Source of the DNA: a virus
Strand: one strand, 5' to 3'
Length of the DNA: 44,962 nucleotides
Virus record (IMG/VR): IMGVR_UViG_3300042301_004089
Coordinates: 1-44,962 of that record
This document shows positions 33,465 to 42,861 of this stretch, one piece after another. Every line of letters starts with the position of its first letter. Within the stretch, counting starts at the first letter, position 1. The notes under the pieces were generated by a model. That model worked only from the letters and a program-made list of their open reading frames with translations. It had not been told where the DNA came from and searched no databases. Made by a program: the position numbers and the translations under genes.

Positions 33465-36400
33465 ATGGCAGATTTCAAATTAGGTAGATTAAAATTTAAA
33501 TGGAGAGGCGATTGGGCAACTTCAACTGTTTATGTTATAGACGACATAGTAAAATATGGTGGTAACTCTTACGTTGTTTTAGTAAATCATACTTCTCAAT
33601 CTACAAGTCCAGGATTTTATACAGATTTATCTGCTGGTAAATATTCACTACACAGTGAATCTTTTTTCTTTAAAGGCACATATGCGGCCTCTACACATTA
33701 CAAATTAAATGACGTTGTAAAATATGGTTCAAGACAATATCGTTGTACAACTCAACACACATCAGCTGCGGCTGTAAGTGGTGTAGCAATATTAAACGTA
33801 GCTAATTTTGAATTATATTCTGATGCAACAGATTACAAAGGAACTTATGCTATCAGTACTTACTACAAAGTAAATGATGTTGTAAAATACGGTGCAAGTT
33901 TATGGATTTGTACAACAGCTCATACATCATCAGCAAGTGCTTCAGCTTTTGATGAAACAAAATTTAGTGTTTACACTGAAGGTTTACAATGGGAAGATAG
34001 TTACAATCCTTCTACAAATTATCAAACAGGCGATGTAGTAACTTACGGTGGTTATACTTACGTTGCAATACAAGAAACTCCAGCAGGAAATACTCCTACA
34101 GATAACGCATATTGGGACGTTGTAACAACAGGTTATAAACCTACAGGAACATTTTCATACGGCACTGCATATAAAACAGGAGATGTAGTTAATTACGGAG
34201 GTAACTCTTACGTATCAAACTCAAATCATTCAAATCAATATCCTGCTGTACAGGCAACAGGTGCAGTAAATTCAACTTATTGGAATTTAGTTACAACAGG
34301 TTTTAAATATCAAGGAGCATATTCTTCAGGCACAACATATTTAATTGGCGAAGTTGTAAGACATTTAGGTTCATCTTACATACAGAAAAAAGATAGACAA
34401 AGTGGAATAACTCCTGGAACAAACGAATTTGTTTGGGAAACATTAGCAGTTGGTGATGAAGGCAACGTGATGACTGAATCTGGCGATATGATTATTCTTA
34501 ACGCTTCAGGTGCACCAACAAGATTAGATTTAGGTCCACAAGGTTCGATATTAACTTCAAACGGTTCAATACCTGAATGGCGTTTAGATGAAGCTGGTAA
34601 AAACGTAATTTATGTTTCAAATTCAGGTAACGACTCAAATCCTGGTTCAAAAACTTTACCTAAAAAAACTATTAAAGCTGCTTTAACTGCTTCTAACAAA
34701 AGTGATATATTAGATTTAACAAGTGTTTCGGGAGGTGTAGGAGGAGCAGGAGGAGTATTTGACGTTTCTACTTTCACAACTTCAGGAACAGGAACAGGAG
34801 CTACTTTTAGAATTACATTAGATGGTTCAACAGTGCCTACTGTTTCAAATGTAAAAATTACAAATGGCGGTAAAAATTTTGTTACTGGCGATACTGTTAC
34901 AATTAACGGTGCATCATACTTAGGCAACGCTACTAACATGACACTAACTATAAACAGTGTTGGCTTCGGAGATATGGTGTGGGTAAAAGCAGGTTCTTAT
35001 AAAGAACATTTACCATTAGTTGTGCCTGCTAACGTAACAGTAAGAGGTGAAGCATTAAGAGCTGTCGAAGTAAGACCTGAATCGGGGTATTCATCTACAG
35101 CTGCAACAATTTCATTCGCATCTACAATTTCAGGTGCTACACCAGGAACTTACAAATATAAACACCCAACAACAGCTACAGGTTCAGGAGATGGATTAGT
35201 AGTAAACGTTACAATTACGGGAGTTTCTGTTACAGCTGTTGCTGTTTACCATGGTGGTTTCGGATACGAAATAGGAAATACTGCAACACTAAGTGCAGCT
35301 ACAATTGGTTGTGGTGGTACAGGTACCTTAACAGTTCAGATTGCATCATTAGAAGCAAACAACGCTTCTTATATGTGGTTATTAAATGATGGTACAAATT
35401 TACGATTAATGACATTAAGAGGTATGACTGGCACTTCTACACATTTAGCTGCCAACACAGGTTTTGGTGGTGCTGTTTTAACTTCATTAGATCCTGCAGG
35501 AGCAATTTTAACTCAATCTCCATATCTACAAGATATGACATCTTACAATCCCAACGCTGTTGGTATAAAAATAGATGGCCTTTTACATACAAACGCTGCA
35601 AGTAATAAATCTATTTTAGCAACACACTTTACACAAATTAATTCTGACGGTATAGGTATTTGGTGTCACGGAAATGGTCGAGCAGAAATGGTTTCTTGTT
35701 TTACTTATTTCTGTAATAAATCTTATTTTGCTTCAGAAGGTGGTTTCATAAGAAGTCTAAACGGTTCATCTTGTTATGGTGAACAAGGCGCTGTTGCTAC
35801 AGGTCAATTAGTTGCTGAAACTCCTATTCAAATACAAGGTAATGGTGAAATGCTTAGATATAACGCCACTTTATCATCAGTTGGACCTGGAGGTTTTATA
35901 GGTCTTGCAACACAATCAGATATTTCAGGAGCAATTGCAATTAACGGTTCAGGAAACGCTAATATTGTAGGAGTTACGTCAGGTGCAACTGCTAAGTTTT
36001 TAAGATATAACACACAATTAAATAATATTCACATAACAAATAGAGTTGGAAATTTCCAAAAAGGTGAAGTCATTACTATTACAAAAGAAAATTCATCAGT
36101 ATTTCAAGTTACTTTAAATGCAACTTTTGGTCCTTCAGATTCCACAAACGTTGCACAACAAGGGCAATTAGGTCCTATTATTTCAGTAAAATCAGGATCT
36201 ACATCTTTATCTACAGCAGGTGTAATAACTGTAGGAGCAAACGTTAAATTTACTGGCAACTCCAGATATTATCGTGTTAACTTAGTAACAGAAGAAAACA
36301 CTGCTGCAGGTACAGCGACTATACGTTTAACAGATAGCGTTACTCAACTTGATGGTGCTGTAGGTAATAATAACGCAACTCTTATTACGACAAAATTTTC

Positions 36401-37244
36401 AAACGTCCGATTAACAGGCCATGACTTTTTAAATGTAGGAACTGGCGATGTAGTAACAACTAATTATCCAGGAATTCCTTCACAAGCGCCTGACCAAACA
36501 GACGAGGTAGAAGAATTATTAGGAGGCCGTGTTTATTTCGTTTCTACAGACCAAGATGGAGATTTTAGAGTAGGAGATTTATTCCGTATTCAACAGGCAA
36601 CAGGTATTGCAACTTTAAATGCTGACGCTTTTGACCTTTCAGGATTATCTGAATTACAACTTGGTTCTATCGGTGCTCAATTAGGTGCTACGATTAATGA
36701 ATTTTCAATAGACGAAACATTATCTGGTAATAGTAATACAGCTATTCCGACAGAAGGTGCTGTATTAGGATATTTGACAAGAGATTTCGCCGGCACAGGA
36801 GCTTGGGTGCCACCTACTGGTACAACAGCAGAAAGACCCACAGGCGTATCTTTATATACAGGTGGATTTAGATATAACACAACTTTGAATCAGTGGGAAG
36901 GATATAATGGTAATTCTTGGACAGGATTAGGAGGCGGCAACCCTTACTCAACAGTTATAGGAGATGGTTCAACTATAGTTCAAGCAGCATCTAATGATAG
37001 AATTTTTGTAAATACATCAGCAGCAACTGCTACTGTAAGATTACCAGCTTCTCCTTTATTAGGTGACGAAATACAATTTTTAGATTTAAACGGCACTTTT
37101 GATACCAATATTTTAACTATAACTAGAAACAGTTTAAAAATAATGGGATTAAATGAAGATATGACTGTGAATGTTAAACATGCAGGATTTGTTTTAGTTT
37201 ACACAGGTGCAACTTACGGTTGGAAAATAACAGAAAACGATTAA
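33465..37244 (+). CDS. Large fibre/adhesin with six repeats and beta-helix-like core
   Basis: A 1259-aa protein. Residues about 10-330 are six tandem modules of about 50 aa, each with W/YxGxYxxxTxYxxxDVVxYGG followed by a second aromatic strand, resembling small chitin/cellulose-binding (CBM5/12-like) modules. From about 382 (VIYVSNSGNDSNPG, then SKTLPKKTIKAAL) to about 800 the sequence looks like a right-handed parallel beta-helix, as in pectate-lyase-like phage adhesins, including VWVKAGSYKEHLPLVVP and NVTVRGE. The last 110 residues are a tip module shared with the 209-aa protein at 38800. Likely receptor-binding, possibly polysaccharide-directed. No catalytic residues can be assigned. Confidence 0.72.
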   Translation: MADFKLGRLKFKWRGDWATSTVYVIDDIVKYGGNSYVVLVNHTSQSTSPGFYTDLSAGKYSLHSESFFFKGTYAASTHYKLNDVVKYGSRQYRCTTQHTSAAAVSGVAILNVANFELYSDATDYKGTYAISTYYKVNDVVKYGASLWICTTAHTSSASASAFDETKFSVYTEGLQWEDSYNPSTNYQTGDVVTYGGYTYVAIQETPAGNTPTDNAYWDVVTTGYKPTGTFSYGTAYKTGDVVNYGGNSYVSNSNHSNQYPAVQATGAVNSTYWNLVTTGFKYQGAYSSGTTYLIGEVVRHLGSSYIQKKDRQSGITPGTNEFVWETLAVGDEGNVMTESGDMIILNASGAPTRLDLGPQGSILTSNGSIPEWRLDEAGKNVIYVSNSGNDSNPGSKTLPKKTIKAALTASNKSDILDLTSVSGGVGGAGGVFDVSTFTTSGTGTGATFRITLDGSTVPTVSNVKITNGGKNFVTGDTVTINGASYLGNATNMTLTINSVGFGDMVWVKAGSYKEHLPLVVPANVTVRGEALRAVEVRPESGYSSTAATISFASTISGATPGTYKYKHPTTATGSGDGLVVNVTITGVSVTAVAVYHGGFGYEIGNTATLSAATIGCGGTGTLTVQIASLEANNASYMWLLNDGTNLRLMTLRGMTGTSTHLAANTGFGGAVLTSLDPAGAILTQSPYLQDMTSYNPNAVGIKIDGLLHTNAASNKSILATHFTQINSDGIGIWCHGNGRAEMVSCFTYFCNKSYFASEGGFIRSLNGSSCYGEQGAVATGQLVAETPIQIQGNGEMLRYNATLSSVGPGGFIGLATQSDISGAIAINGSGNANIVGVTSGATAKFLRYNTQLNNIHITNRVGNFQKGEVITITKENSSVFQVTLNATFGPSDSTNVAQQGQLGPIISVKSGSTSLSTAGVITVGANVKFTGNSRYYRVNLVTEENTAAGTATIRLTDSVTQLDGAVGNNNATLITTKFSNVRLTGHDFLNVGTGDVVTTNYPGIPSQAPDQTDEVEELLGGRVYFVSTDQDGDFRVGDLFRIQQATGIATLNADAFDLSGLSELQLGSIGAQLGATINEFSIDETLSGNSNTAIPTEGAVLGYLTRDFAGTGAWVPPTGTTAERPTGVSLYTGGFRYNTTLNQWEGYNGNSWTGLGGGNPYSTVIGDGSTIVQAASNDRIFVNTSAATATVRLPASPLLGDEIQFLDLNGTFDTNILTITRNSLKIMGLNEDMTVNVKHAGFVLVYTGATYGWKITEND
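33492..34440 (+). repeat. Six tandem ~50-codon carbohydrate-binding-like repeats
   Basis: In-frame repeats at the start of the 1259-aa gene, with the cores WRGDWATSTVYVIDDIVKYG, FKGTYAASTHYKLNDVVKYG, YKGTYAISTYYKVNDVVKYG, WEDSYNPSTNYQTGDVVTYG, PTGTFSYGTAYKTGDVVNYG and YQGAYSSGTTYLIGEVVRHL. Repeats 2 and 3 are the most alike. A seventh copy opens the separate gene at 38800 (FQGAYNNSTAYVVDDIVTFG). Confidence 0.85.
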
Positions 37245-37250
37245 TAAATA
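37243..37250 (+). promoter_or_regulatory. Possible late promoter variant AATAAATA
   Basis: AATAAATA ends 10 bases before the ATG at 37261 and overlaps the end of the 1259-aa gene. It differs from the late box by one base and could be chance in AT-rich sequence. Confidence 0.3.
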
Positions 37251-37260
37251 GTATAAAAAT

Positions 37261-38718
37261 ATGAGCGCATATATAGATTTTAAATTAAGTAAAAAAGAAA
37301 AAAGTGATTTCTTTGGAGTGTTGTTATCAACAGTGCCAAGAACTATTAATAGAACAGTTACAAGAATTTCTGGTAACGATAGCGTTTTTGAATTTTCTTT
37401 AGCCACACCATATTCTACAACTACAGCTACTTTTACTGATTCATTTTCTTTAAACATGAATAATGAATTAGCATATAATTCATCAAACGCAGCAACACCA
37501 GCAACTATAAGTATTTCTGGAATAAAATGGAATGTTGCAGGAACTAGATTTTTTGTTTGCGATACAGCAAATAGTAGAATCAATCAATATAATTGCAGTG
37601 TAGCTTTTGATATATCAACAGCTTCTTATGCATCAACATTTTCTACTTATGATAAAGAATCTCAACCAAGAGATTTACTTTTCAGTACTGATGGTTTAAA
37701 AATGTTTGTTTTAGGTTCAGGAGGAAATTACGACCAAGGTATAACTGCTCCACAAATTGTACAATATACATTGTCAACAGCTTTTACTATTTCAACTGCA
37801 ACTTTTTCAAAAAGAGCATCAGTAGGTACAGATACGGCAGTAAAAGGTTTAGCTACTAACGCAACTGGAAGTGTTTTTTATGTTTCAGGCGATACAGATA
37901 ATCTTACAACTGCTTATACTTTATCCACACCTTTTGATTTAGTTAGCGTAGTATATTTAGCTGCATATGACCACACTTCTTCAGCTCCAAATCTTAATGC
38001 AATAACTTTTAACGCCACTGGAACTAAATTGTTTGCTATTAATAATGCAACAAATACAATTTACGAATATCCTTTAAACACAGGATTTAATTTAGTAAGT
38101 GTGCAACCAACTAACGCTAACTTTTTATTAAGAACAAATAATATAAATCCAAAAGGAATTACTTTTAATAGCACTGGAACAAAAATGTATATTACCGGTG
38201 ATGCTGGAAGATTTCAAATAGATGGAGGAGAAGATGAAACTCCTTATTCTCATTTACCTAAAGCTAGAAACTCAATCAAATTTTATGAAGGTTACACTTA
38301 CGTTTTCAATGTTTCGAGTTCTACGTTATTACTTCATAATTTTAGTTTTTCAACAACTTCAGATGGAACTCATGCAGGTGGTGCAGCTTATACAACAGGC
38401 GTAACAACGTCAGGTACTATTGGTACTGGAGGCGCAACAGTTACAATTGTTGTTCCAAAACTTGATGATAGTATAGTTCCTGGTAGTGCTGTGGCTGATT
38501 TATTTTATTTTGATAATAAACATAGTAAATTAGGTGGTAGTATATCAACTCCTGAACATAAAGAAGAATTAAAATTAATAAGCACTAACTTTGTTGATAA
38601 TATATTAACAAGAAAACAAACAAAATTACAAGAAGATGTGTTTTTAGGTAGTTTTATGGCACACGCAGGTACAAGTTTTTCTGTTGTTAATGGAGATTTA
38701 GTAATAAATATAACATAA
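37261..38718 (+). CDS. Beta-propeller-like virion protein with degenerate cupredoxin module
   Basis: A 485-aa protein. Residues about 75-320 contain four to five repeats of the type GIxFNxxGTKxFVxxxxxxxIxQYxLSTxFDLSTAS (for example GLKMFVLGSGGN, GTKLFAINNATN, GTKMYITGDAG), the blade pattern of a beta-propeller. Residues about 335-430 align with the cupredoxin-like part of the 568-aa protein at 6076: H359 is kept, but the Cys and Met positions are D418 and L424 (FDNKHSKL), with H421 kept. Copper binding is therefore unlikely. The C-terminal 55 residues are helical. Probably a fibre or adhesin part. Confidence 0.65.
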   Translation: MSAYIDFKLSKKEKSDFFGVLLSTVPRTINRTVTRISGNDSVFEFSLATPYSTTTATFTDSFSLNMNNELAYNSSNAATPATISISGIKWNVAGTRFFVCDTANSRINQYNCSVAFDISTASYASTFSTYDKESQPRDLLFSTDGLKMFVLGSGGNYDQGITAPQIVQYTLSTAFTISTATFSKRASVGTDTAVKGLATNATGSVFYVSGDTDNLTTAYTLSTPFDLVSVVYLAAYDHTSSAPNLNAITFNATGTKLFAINNATNTIYEYPLNTGFNLVSVQPTNANFLLRTNNINPKGITFNSTGTKMYITGDAGRFQIDGGEDETPYSHLPKARNSIKFYEGYTYVFNVSSSTLLLHNFSFSTTSDGTHAGGAAYTTGVTTSGTIGTGGATVTIVVPKLDDSIVPGSAVADLFYFDNKHSKLGGSISTPEHKEELKLISTNFVDNILTRKQTKLQEDVFLGSFMAHAGTSFSVVNGDLVINIT

Positions 38719-38772
38719 AAATTATGATTTTTATGGTAAAAACAATAGTTTAAAAATGGAAGTATAAACTAG

Positions 38773-38780
38773 TATAAATA
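38773..38780 (+). promoter_or_regulatory. T4-type late promoter box TATAAATA
   Basis: Exact TATAAATA in the 81-base gap before the 209-aa gene, 19 bases upstream of its ATG. It probably also drives the duplicated adhesin cassette that follows. Confidence 0.75.
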
Positions 38781-38799
38781 TAAGAAAGAAAAAATAATT

Positions 38800-39429
38800 A
38801 TGGCAACACTCAATTTAGGAAGAATTAAACCAGTATTTCAAGGTGCTTACAATAACTCTACAGCTTATGTAGTAGATGACATTGTAACATTTGGAGGAGA
38901 AACATTTATTTGTATTTTAGCTTCCACAGGAAACGCTACTTCAAGTGCAACATATTGGAGTAAATTAGCACAAAAAGGAGCAGACGTAACAGCACTTACG
39001 ACTCATGGTGATTTGTTATATAGAGATGCTTCAGGTGTAGCAAGATTACCAGCTGGAACAAGTGGACAAGTTTTACAAACTAAAGGTGCTGGCCAAAATC
39101 CTGTTTGGGCTTCTGCAAGTTCAATTTTATGGGAATATAAACAAGCCAATTTTACAGCGGCCGCAGGTGGTGCTTATATAATTAACACAACAGCTGCCGG
39201 ATTTACTATGACTTTACCAAGTACTCCTGCAGATAATGACCAGGTTTTATTTGTTGATTCATTTGGAACTTGGGCAACAAATAATCTTACAGTAGCTCAA
39301 GCTGGTGGATATAAAATAGCAAATGCAAACGAAAATTTAACTTGCGACCAAAACTATGCTACTATTAGATTGACATTTAAAACTACACCAGACGTTACAT
39401 CATCTTATATTGGATGGTTATTAACATAA
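38800..39429 (+). CDS. Mini-fibre protein: one repeat module plus tip domain
   Basis: A 209-aa protein that looks like a shortened version of the 1259-aa fibre. It begins MATLNLGRIKPVFQGAYNNS (compare MADFKLGRLKFKWRGDWATS) and has a single binding-like repeat (about 10-60). A linker, LTTHGDLLYRDASGVARLPA, then GTSGQVLQTKGAGQNPVWAS, is common in phage tail fibres. The C-terminal tip (about 115-209; GGAYIINTTAAGFTMTLPST) parallels the last 110 residues of the 1259-aa protein. It may be an alternative fibre or a mixed-trimer partner. Confidence 0.72.
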   Translation: MATLNLGRIKPVFQGAYNNSTAYVVDDIVTFGGETFICILASTGNATSSATYWSKLAQKGADVTALTTHGDLLYRDASGVARLPAGTSGQVLQTKGAGQNPVWASASSILWEYKQANFTAAAGGAYIINTTAAGFTMTLPSTPADNDQVLFVDSFGTWATNNLTVAQAGGYKIANANENLTCDQNYATIRLTFKTTPDVTSSYIGWLLT

Positions 39430-39490
39430 TTTAAATATGAAAGTAAAAGCTTTTATAATTAAAAACAAGAAATTTTAGGAAAAAAATACT

Positions 39491-40996
39491 ATGGCATCAA
39501 TATCACAATTAGTTTTATCAAAAACAGATAGTCGTAAAGAAGGTTTACCTTTATACGGATTTTTAGGTGATAGTGGAGATGGTAATGGCGGTTGGTCATT
39601 TAGAGTTTTTGATTCTGGCCATAAAATCGTAGGAAATCCTTGGGGACAAGGTACACATTCAACAGCAGGCCATAGATTTGGTATTTGTAGTGATGCTATG
39701 CACTCTTACAACTATGCAGATTTTGGTACTGATATAACTCATTCTGATTTAACAACACAAACTTATTCCTCTTGGACTAATTATAATAAGAGCATATATC
39801 AAACAGACCAATATCCTTGGGGACAATATTACTCTCTTTCCAGAACAGGATATGTTACTTGGAATGGTTATCATCAATATACCGAGAGCATGGAATATCA
39901 AATAGGTTGGACAAAAGTTAATCACGTTCTTCCTGAAGGAATTAGACCTAGAAGATTATTCTGTAACAGACGACAGACTTTAAGAGAATTAAATGCAGGA
40001 AATAATACTTCAGGACAAATTCAATATTACAATTATACTTCACACATGTTAAGTGTTGTAAACGATTATGCTGTAAGTACAGGATATAATGAAAAAAATA
40101 AAATGTTGGTTATGCTTCATTCAGCTAATGAAACAACTTCAACAGCAATGACTATTCATGTATTTAAATCAAGTGTATGTTTAAATAAAGTAAAAACAAT
40201 TAAAGAATTTTTTGATAATCTAACGGCTACTGAATACTTTACCGATACATGGACAACAGGTCAAAATAAAGATTGGGTAACAGTTGTAGGTAATAATGGT
40301 TATGTAGGATTTGGACAAAAATATGGCAACACTATGAACTATGGAGTGTTCAACTGTAATACTGGACAATCTTTAGGAACTACTGGTGCGGCTAGACAAT
40401 TTTCAACATGGCAAGCTTTTCAAGGTTCTACAACAACCTCATATGGTACTGACCAAGCAAATTTATACTACACAAAATTTAATCATACATGGGACGGAAC
40501 TTGGGGAATGATTTATAGTTCTTACTACTATTATGGTGTAGGTCTAAATGCTTTTTGTATGAATTTAGAAAATCCTAGAAAATTTATAAGCGTAAGTGTA
40601 ACAAGAACAAGTAGAGGTAATCCATATTTAGCTTGGGGTAGAACAGGATTTCATGGAGGTCAAAGTGAAAACACAGATTCTCAATCTCACAGAACATACG
40701 CTTGGTCTTTTGATCCAAACGATTCAGATCATACAACGACAACTAAAGTACTTTATGGAAACGATAATTGTGGTACTCTAGTACCTGCAAGTAACGATAC
40801 AAATTTAGCTACGGCATCATCTATTAACTCTGGTTCAGTAGTTGTAAATAAAACAGGAGTTTTTGGTGTACCTCAATCAAGAACTTTTTTACACGGAGGT
40901 TATCACTCAACTTCTTATCCACTAATGTTTCAAGTAAATTGGTGGGGCAAATATGGGCAACATGACTTTTCATACGGAGGACTATACGGTAGTTAG
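39491..40996 (+). CDS. Putative adhesin/receptor-binding protein, copy 1
   Basis: A 501-aa protein rich in Gly, Trp, Tyr, His and Asn, starting at ATG 39491 after an AGGA site. It opens MASISQLVLSKTDSRKEGLP and has GHRFGICSDAMHSYNY, then HVLPEGIRPRRLFCNRRQTL (about 145-164) and a C-terminal LMFQVNWWGKYGQ. Such aromatic- and Gly-rich, non-repetitive sequence is typical of receptor-binding tips. It aligns over its whole length with the 500-aa protein at 41347-42849. I do not recognise a known fold. Its position at the end of the fibre genes supports host recognition. Confidence 0.6.
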   Translation: MASISQLVLSKTDSRKEGLPLYGFLGDSGDGNGGWSFRVFDSGHKIVGNPWGQGTHSTAGHRFGICSDAMHSYNYADFGTDITHSDLTTQTYSSWTNYNKSIYQTDQYPWGQYYSLSRTGYVTWNGYHQYTESMEYQIGWTKVNHVLPEGIRPRRLFCNRRQTLRELNAGNNTSGQIQYYNYTSHMLSVVNDYAVSTGYNEKNKMLVMLHSANETTSTAMTIHVFKSSVCLNKVKTIKEFFDNLTATEYFTDTWTTGQNKDWVTVVGNNGYVGFGQKYGNTMNYGVFNCNTGQSLGTTGAARQFSTWQAFQGSTTTSYGTDQANLYYTKFNHTWDGTWGMIYSSYYYYGVGLNAFCMNLENPRKFISVSVTRTSRGNPYLAWGRTGFHGGQSENTDSQSHRTYAWSFDPNDSDHTTTTKVLYGNDNCGTLVPASNDTNLATASSINSGSVVVNKTGVFGVPQSRTFLHGGYHSTSYPLMFQVNWWGKYGQHDFSYGGLYGS

Positions 40997-41004
40997 AAAA
41001 AATT

Positions 41005-41337
41005 ATGGCAATAAAATATTTTAATTCACATGACGGATCAATTTTAACAGATAAAACTGCTGCAGGCGAAGAAGCAGTAAGACAAGGAAGAGCTATAGCA
41101 ATTAATTGTCCTGATAATATTGAATCTTGGAGATTAAAAGCAAATTTATCAACAAGCCAAGTTATTGTTTATGGTGGAATTGAAAAAACTGAAGCACAAG
41201 CTATACAGCAAAAAGCTGATGAAGATAGAGCAAAAGCGGCAACAGAAAAAGAAATAGCAGATTTAAGAATGGCATTACAGGAAAAACAAGAAGAAGAACG
41301 TAAAGCTTTACAAGCTACGTTTAATAATTTAGGATAG
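41005..41337 (+). CDS. Adhesin partner protein, copy 1 (110 aa)
   Basis: ATG at 41005 follows the adhesin stop by 8 bases. The N-terminal half (MAIKYFNSHDGSILTDKTAA, then VIVYGGIEKTEAQAIQQKAD) is a small alpha/beta domain; from about 65 to 105 it is a long charged helix of Glu, Lys, Ala and Gln. It pairs with copy 2 at 42862-43194. A gene of this size right after a putative fibre-tip gene often encodes a fibre-assembly chaperone or a capping protein, but no family similarity is recognised, so this is inference from position. Confidence 0.6.
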   Translation: MAIKYFNSHDGSILTDKTAAGEEAVRQGRAIAINCPDNIESWRLKANLSTSQVIVYGGIEKTEAQAIQQKADEDRAKAATEKEIADLRMALQEKQEEERKALQATFNNLG

Positions 41338-41346
41338 GAATAAACA

Positions 41347-42849
41347 ATGGCAAGATTACTTAATTTACTCCAAGCTCGTACAGACCACCGTAAAGAAGGT
41401 TTACCTCTCTATGGTCAACAAGGTGATACTGGCGATTCAAACGGACAAATGAATTTTAGAGTTTTTGATTCTGGCCATAAAATTGTAAGCACTCCTTGGG
41501 GTGGAACAGGACATTCTACAGCACACCATAGATTTGGTATTTGTGCTGATGCTATGCACGCTTACACTAATAATGATTTTGGTGACGCTGTAACACATTC
41601 TGATTTAACAACTCAAGCATCAGGCTCTTGGCAAAATTGGTTAAAAAGTGTATACCAATGCGACCAATATCCTTGGGCACAATATTATACTCTATCCAGA
41701 AATGGTGATTATACAATGCAGTCTTATCATAATTTAACAGAAGGCATGGAATTTACTGTTGGATGGACAAAAATTAATCATGTTCTTCCTGAAGGAATTA
41801 GACCTAGAAGATTATTTTGTAACAGACGACAGACTTTAAGAGAATTAAATCCAGGTAATAATGCTTCTGGACAAATAGGTTATTACAATTATGAATCACA
41901 TATGTTGAACGTAACTAATACATATGCTGTAAGTACAGGATATAATGAATCAACAAAAACGTTGGTTATGGTTCACTCATCAGGAGAGGGTTCTGAAACA
42001 GCAAAAACTATTCATATATTTAAATCGTCAAAAAACTTAAATACAGTTAGCACAATTAAAGAATTTTTTGATAATCTAACGGCGACTGAATACTTTACTG
42101 ATACTTGGACAACAGGTAACAATAAAGATTGGGTAACAGTTGTAGGTAATAACGGTTGGGTAGGATTTGGACAAAAATACGGTAACTCTAAGAGATATGG
42201 AGTGTTCAACTGTAATACAGGATTATCTTTAGGAACTACTGGTGCGGCTAGACAATTTAGTACTTGGTTTGATTTTCAAGGTTCTACAACTACATCTTAC
42301 ATGTCTGACCAAGGCAATCAATATTACACAAAATTTAACCATACTTGGGATGGAACTTGGGGAATGATTTATTCTCCATATTATTATTATGGTGTAGGTC
42401 TAAATGCTTTTTGTATGAATTTACAAAATCCTAGAAAATTTATAAACGTAAGTGTAACAAAATCGACTAGAGGTAACCCTTATTTTGCTTGGGGTAGAAC
42501 AGGATTTCACGGTGGATGGAGTGATAACTGCGATGGCGATACTTTTAGAACATACGCTTGGTCTTTTGATCCAAACGATTCAGATCATACAACGACAACT
42601 AAAGTACTTACTGGACAAACCGCTGGTGATTCTTTAGTAGGAACATCTAATGATACTAATATAGAAACAGCATCAAGTATTGGATCAGGTTCAGTACTTA
42701 CAAACGCTACAGGAGTTCTTAGTCCGCCTGCTTCCAGAACTTATTTACATGGTGGAAACACTAGTACTAACTATCCACTAATGTTTCAAGTAAATTGGTG
42801 GGGAAGTTTTAATTCAGGAGAACAATCATACGGCGGAATTAGAGATTAA
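41347..42849 (+). CDS. Putative adhesin/receptor-binding protein, copy 2
   Basis: A 500-aa paralogue of the protein at 39491. It opens MARLLNLLQARTDHRKEGLP and keeps GHRFGIC-like (HHRFGICADAMHAY), HVLPEGIRPRRLFCNRRQTL, EFFDNLTATEYFTDTWTTG and AYAWSFDPNDSDHTTTTKVL-like blocks. Differences concentrate near the N-terminus (about 70-130), around 185-225 and in the last 80 residues, where the C-termini diverge (NWWGSFNSGEQSYGG against NWWGKYGQHDFSYGG). This is what is expected if two copies evolved toward different receptors. Confidence 0.6.
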   Translation: MARLLNLLQARTDHRKEGLPLYGQQGDTGDSNGQMNFRVFDSGHKIVSTPWGGTGHSTAHHRFGICADAMHAYTNNDFGDAVTHSDLTTQASGSWQNWLKSVYQCDQYPWAQYYTLSRNGDYTMQSYHNLTEGMEFTVGWTKINHVLPEGIRPRRLFCNRRQTLRELNPGNNASGQIGYYNYESHMLNVTNTYAVSTGYNESTKTLVMVHSSGEGSETAKTIHIFKSSKNLNTVSTIKEFFDNLTATEYFTDTWTTGNNKDWVTVVGNNGWVGFGQKYGNSKRYGVFNCNTGLSLGTTGAARQFSTWFDFQGSTTTSYMSDQGNQYYTKFNHTWDGTWGMIYSPYYYYGVGLNAFCMNLQNPRKFINVSVTKSTRGNPYFAWGRTGFHGGWSDNCDGDTFRTYAWSFDPNDSDHTTTTKVLTGQTAGDSLVGTSNDTNIETASSIGSGSVLTNATGVLSPPASRTYLHGGNTSTNYPLMFQVNWWGSFNSGEQSYGGIRD

Positions 42850-42861
42850 GGATAAAAAATT

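Noticed and set aside
38719-38772. AAAAAT/ATTTTT hairpin after the beta-propeller-like gene as a terminator
   Set aside because: The stem is only A-T pairs with no G+C core; in this composition it cannot be told from chance.
39437-39478. A 13-codon frame (MKVKAFIIKNKKF) in the gap before the first adhesin
   Set aside because: Too short to support, with no ribosome site of its own; the rest of the 61-base gap holds only the AGGA site for the adhesin.
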